Below are positions 43,101 through 52,100 of a stretch of 64,000 nt of DNA, one piece after another (position 1 is the first letter of the stretch; every line of letters begins with the position of its first letter). The notes beneath the pieces were generated by a model. It did no database searches. It was given only the letters and a program-made list of their open reading frames with translations, and was not told the DNA's origin. Source of the stretch: Pterois miles (Eukaryota > Chordata > Actinopteri > Perciformes > Scorpaenidae); the NCBI GenBank assembly GCA_947000775.1, contig CAMQGK010000341.1:11821001-11885000 (forward strand), given 5' to 3'. The position numbers and the translations under genes are program-made.

Positions 43101-46100
43101 GTCTTTTATATTTCCCCCATGTAGTTGCTCATTTGAGGGAAGGGAAATGTTTCTCTTGGGATCTGGGACAGGTTTTCCTTTTATGAGTGTGTTTGATATT
43201 CGGGACATGCTCCGGCCTTAAGAGCTCCATGATTCATTGCAGGAGGCGACATTCGCCCGTAGCAGAGATCCACAGCAGAGACTAATAATAGTCTAGCCTG
43301 ACTTAGTATCCCATGCGACTCTCTTAATGCTACCTAACACTCAGAAACTAGTAAAAGTTGTTTTATAAAAATATAGGCTCTGACATTTCCTCACTTGAAA
43401 AATAGAATAAAGTGGACAGAGTCTTTTGACAGGTCTTTGCACAGAAGGCCCCTTTGTTTTATGATGAACCCATAAAGTGGCACTCCTCCAAGTTGGTTAA
43501 AGTGAGGTGGCACAGTGAGAGTGAGAAGGCATCGGCTTGTTGCTGTTATTTGGTTGCCTGGTAGTAGACATGTCCCTCATCTTTAATTAAAGTTTAAACA
43601 TCGATCCAGGAGATTGAAGCCCACTATAGCTGAAAATGTCTTTTGAGTTTTGTGCACATATTCTCTCTCTGTATCTCTTTGCCCCCAATGTATGTATGTA
43701 TGTATGTATGTCTTTCTGTATTGTTATTTAATATATAAATTGTATGTACCACAAATAGAAAAGAAAAGCGGATGTGTTTTCATGTCAATTCATGCCATTC
43801 GACACTGATGACACCTTGATGCCTCCTTCTCCAACCCAGATTTTTCTCTCTGAAGTACTACTTATAAAAATGTTATCAAATCCTGGATAGAGTATAGTGC
43901 TGTCACATGGGGGCACTGTTAAGCTGTAAATTGCATCACAGTGATATGAGGCAGTGATATCCACACAAAATGGTTGCAGCAAATTCACCAATAAACCTCA
44001 ATTATAGATTCCACCATTTTAATCATTTTCCCTCGACCAAAAAAATGACATAGCCTGGGAGGCCAGGAGCTATAAGAAACACAGCTGACTGTTGTCGTGT
44101 CCCACATTGTGATGGGCTCGTCGTCAGGCAGCCGTGTGTATGTGTGGGCGGATGCACGTGCCATATGTGCCATCCCACTCTGACAGTAATGTGTGATTGT
44201 AATGGTGTTTTTTTTTCACTTGTCTTTCAGGCATACGGTATGTCTGTGCTGCCTCTGAATCTGATAAAAGGCACCCGGAGTGTGGTGTACGAACGCCTGG
44301 AGAACACAGAGGACATTGATGATGTTGAGCATCAGATAGAAAAGCTGAAATCCAAGGTTGGTGGTTAATTCTCACTAAATGACACAAAGCACCGGCGCTA
44401 TGCGTACTGCAATATGTGACAAAAATGATCTCTAAGCCATGTAATAACTTCAGTGAACAAAACCACAAAATGAAAAGAAGCTATCATTAACCGATTAACA
44501 ACAATTATATCAAAAGAAATATCAGAACACTCTTTTGCACTGTACACAATGCATTCATTAAAAGGTGCACATGCATAGCCTCCAGCTGATCAGTCCCTCC
44601 CTTATCTCTGTGCCGTGCCCCTCTGTCTGGGCATGCAGTTATGGATGCTTAGCATTGTTCTTATCAGCCAACTCCTCGAATGCAGGCGGCACAAACAGGG
44701 AAACACAAATAAAGACATCTATTAGCAGTGTTTGGCAAGTTTCTTAGTAGTTGCTATTAGTTGCCAGTGGCAATGTTATTATTTTTTTTTTATTTGACCT
44801 TTATTTTTCCAGAAATAATTCCCATTGAGATTCTTTTAGAAGTGAGTCCTGGCTAAGACAGCAGCGTAAAACATAGAACAAATAACTGCATAATAAAGTT
44901 CACAGAAAATAATCAAGCAAACAGTTAATCAGCAGGATATGTACATTCAGTGGTCAAATAGTCCTGTTTTTATAATCTTCCATGCTCATCTTCTATTTAA
45001 AATGACTCTGTAGCTCACACCAAGATGAGGCTGCAAAAACTTTAAAGGCATTTTCACCAAAGACAGTGCTGGTTGGAAGAATGGCCGAAGGTTGTAGCTA
45101 CTGTTTACTGTCTCAGGAGTCAGTGGAGAGATAATAAATAAGGAGGCAGTTTGTGCAGTATGGCCTTATAAAGATTGAAAAGGCGGTTGTATAGGGAAGA
45201 CAAACCAACTTTCTCACACAAACTGCAATGATGTGTGCAGAACCCCGAATCAGACACAAAACATAACGCAGCATGGTACACACAATCAAGCATCAAAGAG
45301 GGTGAAAACACCGGGGCATTCATCCTTCCTCCTCTATGTATTTGATGAACACCAGGTATGGCTGTACTTAAGATAACATATATAGATAACAAGGAAAGTA
45401 CAGCATAGAACACAAAGACATTTGATTTATTTTACTTATTTCCAGAGACAAATCGCAGCTAATAGAGATAAACATTTATTGGGACATTAATTACACCTGA
45501 ATCTTTATACCACAACTTTTACTGCTTCTTATATCCACCTATTGGCATAAAAACTTTATCCACTATAACTATATCCTCACGTTTTTCTATTATTTGTGCT
45601 GTTTGCTTTACATACCCTGATAAAGCAGTTATAACTATGCCACATCAGAAGTGAACATACAGACATATGTTTAATTATTGACTTATTTGGGTGTTTTGTT
45701 TTTTTTTATGTCTTCTCGCCAGTGTAAAGATGGACGCCCCCTCTCATCGAGGGACAGACGCAACCTGCAGGAGCTGGAGGGCAAACTGCAGGTCCTGCAG
45801 CGCAGGAGCAGACACCTGGAAATTGCAGAGAGGAATTGCTGCACTAAAGTGGGCAGTGCTCTCAGACCTTTCAAGGTGAGTCTGCATTATGGAATTGGCT
45901 CCCATTCACAAAAGTTATATGTCCGATATGGACTGTACTCCGTGTGAAGGCGACTCCTTTCAGTGTCTGTGTAAGTGATGTGATCTTACATGTTAACTAT
46001 TATGTGCCTAATTGCTATTTTTTAATTGATTTTGGAGCAGAGGTAGGTTAAGGCTGCACACGATACCACAGCTAATTTTGTGTTTCTTCAGTTAATAGTT

Positions 46101-49100
46101 GAGTAATTTAAGATGTTTCTGTTTTTAGTTATCATTTTCGCCAGCTTCAGCATCTTCCTCCTTCACTGTTTCTTTGTGCTCAAGTTTTAATCTGGACTGC
46201 TCCAGATTTACTTTTAGTTCTACTTTACACAACCGCATATTTACCCGATTCCCACGGGTAGTCTATTCACCTAATTTACTTTGAAGTCTCTCAGGGAGGC
46301 TCACATTTCTCAGACAGGATCTCTTGGTTCCCCAGGGATAAACCACAGCAACCACAAACTTCTCTTTGATTTTACTTTTTTGGGGGGGTTGGTCCAATAC
46401 TTGGACCTCATATACGCAATTTTGATATGACTGTTCTCATATTGAACTTTGCACAAGAGGTTTGGGAAAGAAGGTGGTTTATAACAGTGCTTGTTTAAGC
46501 CTTAAAAAGGATGGTACGAACCCTTCCAGTGGCCCAGTCCAGGCAAACATCTGGAGATGGTGCACAGATGAGCATTATGGAGATGTTATTAGAGTGCAGC
46601 ACAGTTCTGCACCTCTGATCCTTATACAATATCATACATAACCAGCACCAGCGACAAATAACCGTACCAAAATGATTTTGCACATATCACATTGATGAGT
46701 CATAAACTGACATTTTGCACAGTTTCCCACAGTAGTTAGTGCAGCTTAAAACATCACAAAAGATTTAAAACTCAAGGCATCCTGTATCCATCAGTCATCT
46801 TACAGTATCCTTAACCAAACCACTCGGTTACCAGGGTGCAACAGCTCTGATCATTAGCATCGCTGTCGTCGGGCTGAATATGCTAAAATTGAATACATCT
46901 CTGAATAGTAAAAAAAAAAATTTACTGATATTCAAATAAGAAAATGAATGTACGCGGCTGTCTGCCTCACAGCACTGAGTGCATGACGGGAGTCACACGT
47001 TACTTTCATTGATTTAAAATGAAATGTTTTCAACATTTTTAACATCAGGTCAAATTGAGGGACGAATAATTCAACAGCAACCATAAAAATGGAAGAGAAC
47101 TTGGCCACCGTGCGACACAGTGTCCTAACAGCAAATATATGTAACAAGTGTTATGTCATTTTTGGCCAGTTTTGACAGCCCTTCTTTGTAGTTGGTTTAG
47201 CATAAACAATACTTAACATGTATTTGAGATAACCCAGAGGCTGTCCTAACCAATATGACTCAACAGGATCATGGCTGTAATGATTCTGGTTAAATGTGAT
47301 TGCAGTGGGTCAGGAATAAGTTAGTATTTTCCTAAACCCAAAACAATCAAAAGCATGTACTGATTTTAATGTACTACAGATTTGTTAACCCCGTTGCACA
47401 GAAAACACTAACCAGACTGCCTCTAAAATGTAAACCCCGCTTAAAAGGACTCCTGATCAGCCTTTGGCAACACGTTTGCGGTGTGATATATTTGTATCTT
47501 ACCTCTTTGCACCTTACAGACAGTATATTCTTTCTCCTCACACACTTCCTGCTTTAGCTCTTAAACAAGTATAAGAAAAGTAATGGGACTGGCTAAAATG
47601 CAGCTGTAATAATCTCCAAACTGTTTTCTTCATATTTTATTTTTCTCAGCCCTCATGCACATACAGTATACAGTAATTACGCATAGATGTGCATTGCCTT
47701 TATGTGAACATAATAGCATGTACATAGCAGAGTCCAAATAGTTTTTATCACACTTTCTGTGTTAAGAACCGGACTAGCTCCATCACTCTCCTGGTTCACA
47801 TTTCACTTTCCCTACTGCTATTCATTTCCCAGTATTTTGCTGCACTGCAGACGTGCACAAACATTTTAAACCAGTGTCTGTAACGGTTTGTCTTTAACCA
47901 AGGTGGCTGCAGCTAATGATAGTCCCCAGACTCAAATTTAAACAGTAATGAGTTGGTAGATTTATTTACTGTATTTTCATCCACTGGTGAAGAGTGATAA
48001 GCCAAGTGACTGTGATTTCTCCAGAGCAGTTCCAGCACTGTCTCTTAAACACATGCTGTCCTTTTTATATCAGCTCTGGTGGTGGTGGTGGAGGCGGAAA
48101 TGACTTATTGAACATGCGGATATCTACAGTTAAAGATTGCTGGGACCTCAGAAATCTACCTACTGTATTTTGATGGGATATGAGCTGTTTAGATGAGTCA
48201 TGTTTAATGCTGTTCTCTGTGTTAAAAAAGCTATGTCACCTTTTCATTTTAAGATTTTAAACTAAATCATGCTTTTTTTTCCCCCATATACCCTGCTTTT
48301 TATTTGACTTTTTAATAACCAAACTATGTTCACATAACAAAGTTAGGTCATCTTGGGTTAGGATATCCTGTACATGTAAGGGCATTTTCATTAGTACATT
48401 GTAATGACTCACTTTTTAAGTTTATATCAAGGCGATATCAATGATGAAGACAAAACTCTGTTGATTTCTTGATTGTAATTGATGCTTCACTGCAATCATT
48501 GATTACATCGAGGGATGTTTGGTCAAAGCTAATTTGGTTTAATGATTGAGTTTTTATATTATGCTATAGTCAGATCACTGCAACATAACATAGTATAATC
48601 ATGCTATATATTGTACCACGTGTTTGCATATTTTTTCCATCTCTATGGCTGGTACAAGGTATTATATTATACATTTTAGCTCTGAAGGCCCACGTGAAGG
48701 CAAGCATTTGATAGGGTTTATTGCCTTTTTGGCTGCCACCCACCTCGTGCCTCCCTGGTTGTAACCTCCCAGCTCTGTCTGGGCTGTGCCATTGCTTCCC
48801 CCGCCATCACCTCAGGCAGCAGTGCCAAACTGTGGCGGGCCAAGCCATATGGTCTCTCCTTCACAAAAACATGACCCCAGAGATGCCTTTGTAAACATAC
48901 CTGTTCCTTTATCAGGGTTCAGTCATGGGGTTCACTTTGAGTGCTGATCCCACCTTTGGATGTGGGTACATATCACTGTTTGGTACTGAAATGTATTTAT
49001 GTAATCATTTTCAGATATTGCTGGGCATTTTCTTTATCCTGGTTGCACTGCTGTTCACTGTTGCCCTGTTCATTTCAAAGTAAGTCACAACATGTGCAGT

Positions 49101-52100
49101 AACACCATTTATTTTAAATTCTATATACAGTACATAATGTATTAATGTGTAATGCTGGACATATATACACATATTTAAGTTTATTTTCTGTGTGTTTCAG
49201 TCTGGATAAAGCTCTCCACTCTGCTGGCATCAGCTCTGGGTTCATCATCTTTGGGACCAACCTAACCAATCCTCTGAATGAACTTCTGTTAGCCTTACAA
49301 CCCGTGAGTATCCTCTCATCCCTCATGTCCAAAAGATCATTATCCTCAATTAAGATGTGCTTAAAGCCATATTTTCTCGTTTCCATCATCATTAACCTAA
49401 ATTAAGCATTATTTAAACAGTTTAAAAGTTTAAAAGTTGAAGTGTATGTGGTTCAATATACTGCAGGTAAAATAAAACAAAAACCTACAAAAGCAGCTAC
49501 ATATACTTAATGAGTCATATGGCTTTAAATGTAAATTAACTGTTACTTTAAAGACTCTTTGATAGACACTGGTTATACTTTACCAAAGGCCACAAGATTA
49601 TAAAAATACAAACCACATGGATCAGACTCACAACTGCATTTTGCACAATTTAATGTTCCAGAGATGAGAGAAATGACAAGCGCAGTTAGCATAGCTACAT
49701 GTACACATGTTGATATTGATGATGGCGCACGGTAGATGTTAAATAGGATAAGGGATAGTTGCTACACATACAGTAAATGATGATCTCAGAAAATTATAAC
49801 AAACATTATATATAAATATGCATTGAATAGCTGGTACAACTGTTTTTTTTTTATGAATCATTTGCTGATCTGATTGTGGAACCACTCATTCACCATGATG
49901 GAAAAAGTTATTATTTAGTAAAAAAAAAACTGGTAACCTCTAAAAATTACAAAGGGTGGATATGTATAAGGTAAATGCTGCAGTACAGTACAGTGAATAC
50001 AACAGCCCTGCCTGCTACCTTTGTAAGTAATAATGCTTATTACCACCAGGCTCCCTGCAGCACACCCAACCAAATGGTGGCTTTAAGACTAAGTGATAGT
50101 TTTAGGCAGAATTACTGAATGACTGATTTGTAAAACACATCTAAAACTACTGTTCGCTCCTCAGAGGCACTTACATTGTGCATTCATTCAGTCAGGTTAC
50201 ATGATGTACATTTTTTCTGTGAACCACATTTGGAAACAGGAAATAAAAAGTGTAAATCATAGTGCAGTATATAAAATATGAATGTAAATAAGATAGAAGA
50301 TAAACACTATTTACACTCTGCATTATGCACAAATCACATTGCTGTTCATAGATAATAAAATATTAAAAATTAAAATCTAATTAAATGATTTAGCTCAGGG
50401 GTTCTCAAACTTTTAGGTCCAGGGATCATTTGTACTTTTTGAACTATTTTTATTCCTGAACTATTTTTATTCCTAAACTTTCAACCTAAATATTTCAGAC
50501 CTGCTTTATAGTGAAAAACAGAAACACATTTCAGTTTGAATCATGTAAAGATAAGATGAGATAATTGTTTATTAGTTTGCAATTTATTGAACGGTAATAC
50601 CACTTATATACTTTTAAACCGAGCATTATTTTATTAAAAATGCATTTGGACTAAACTTGACAGTATTAGCCTACATTTCAGGTAATTAATCTTAAAGGCC
50701 TTGAGAAAATGAATAGTAGCAAGACATAGTCGTAATAAGTCGAGGCATTTAAACTTACCAGTCTAAAGCTGACTTTCACTAAGTGCTTCAGCTTAAAAAT
50801 AATGCACTTATTGCTACGTGTCACAATCATATCAGAGTTTCTATTGGCCGAAAGCTAACGTGGGTGTGAGTAATGGACACAATATGCTGGTTTTATTGGT
50901 GCAAATGGCCCCCATCTGTAGATATGCACTTTTTAATGATAGAGCACAATTGCATTATGTATAGCAAATTATTTCACGGACCCCCTGACTGAGTGCTGTG
51001 GACCCCTGGGGGTCCCTGGACCATAATGTGAGAATCACTGATTTAGCTGTTACATAGAACAGTTTCAAAGGTTTGATACCCAAAACATGACCTAAAGGCA
51101 AGGCAGCTCTATTTTGGGCAATTCAAAGTGCTTTACACAGACAATCAAGAGCATCGCAACAGAGTGCAAAACAACATTAAGACATAATTAAAACAGTCTT
51201 AAAAACATAGAAACGTTAAAGATTAGAAAATAAAAACAAGCTAAATTAGAAGCTAAAATAGAGTATACAACACAAAGTAGAAGTTGTAGTGCCTGATAAG
51301 ATAATTATTTGGTTTAATGAAAGGCAGCAGCAAACAGGAAAGTTTTAAGCTTTGATTTAAAACAACTAAGAGTTGGAGCGGTCCTGCAGTTTTCTGGGCG
51401 CTTGTTCCAAATATTTGGTGCATAAAAACTGAATGCTGCTTCTTCATGTTTAGTTTTGACTCTGGGGACACGAACCAGACCTGATCCAGAAGACCTGAGA
51501 GGTCTGGATGGTTCATAACATAGCAGAAGATCAGAAATGTATTTTGGCCCTAAAGCGTTTATTGCTTTGTAAACCAGCAGAAGCATTTTGAAATCAACTA
51601 AAGTAACCTTGGTGGAACTTGTGGAAGCTGGTTAGTGAAAATACATTTATTTGCTTTTCTTGCCAGCTGTTTGTTTGTGCCATTTAAATAATCAAATCCT
51701 GTTATTTGTTTTATCAGTCTAGAGGTGATAGTATACTCAGAGCTTAATGAGTCTGGGTATTTATAAACCTAGTAATCAGATTTGAGTTGGAAAAATGAAA
51801 CCATAATCATCCATTTGATACCTTTTATCAATACAATGTGCTACTATCATCTCGAAGCATTTTTGTTTTTGTGGAATGATAAACCTTTTGAGATTATACC
51901 ACAACCATTGCTCCTTTTCCCCTGTTCATTGCAGCCGGTTTGGATACGTACTGTTATTATTCTTCAGCAGAAAAGAAGACTGACAGCTCAGACCATTAAA
52001 GAACAGCTTCATAGATAGTGCCATTGATTAAATGTCTAAGGCCAGTGTTTAGAGGTATGACCTTGATATTTAAAGAATTAAGTGCATCATACCAAGAATG

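Larger units (their letters stand above)
35015..44230 (+). other. lmbrd1 intron 7
   Basis: 9216 nt, phase 0. Contains a truncated hAT family A copy, a TTAA-type MITE, a SINE, a poly-T run and a TATG microsatellite. About 39300-41640 and 41680-43680 hold no repeat or gene I can name. Confidence 0.85.
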
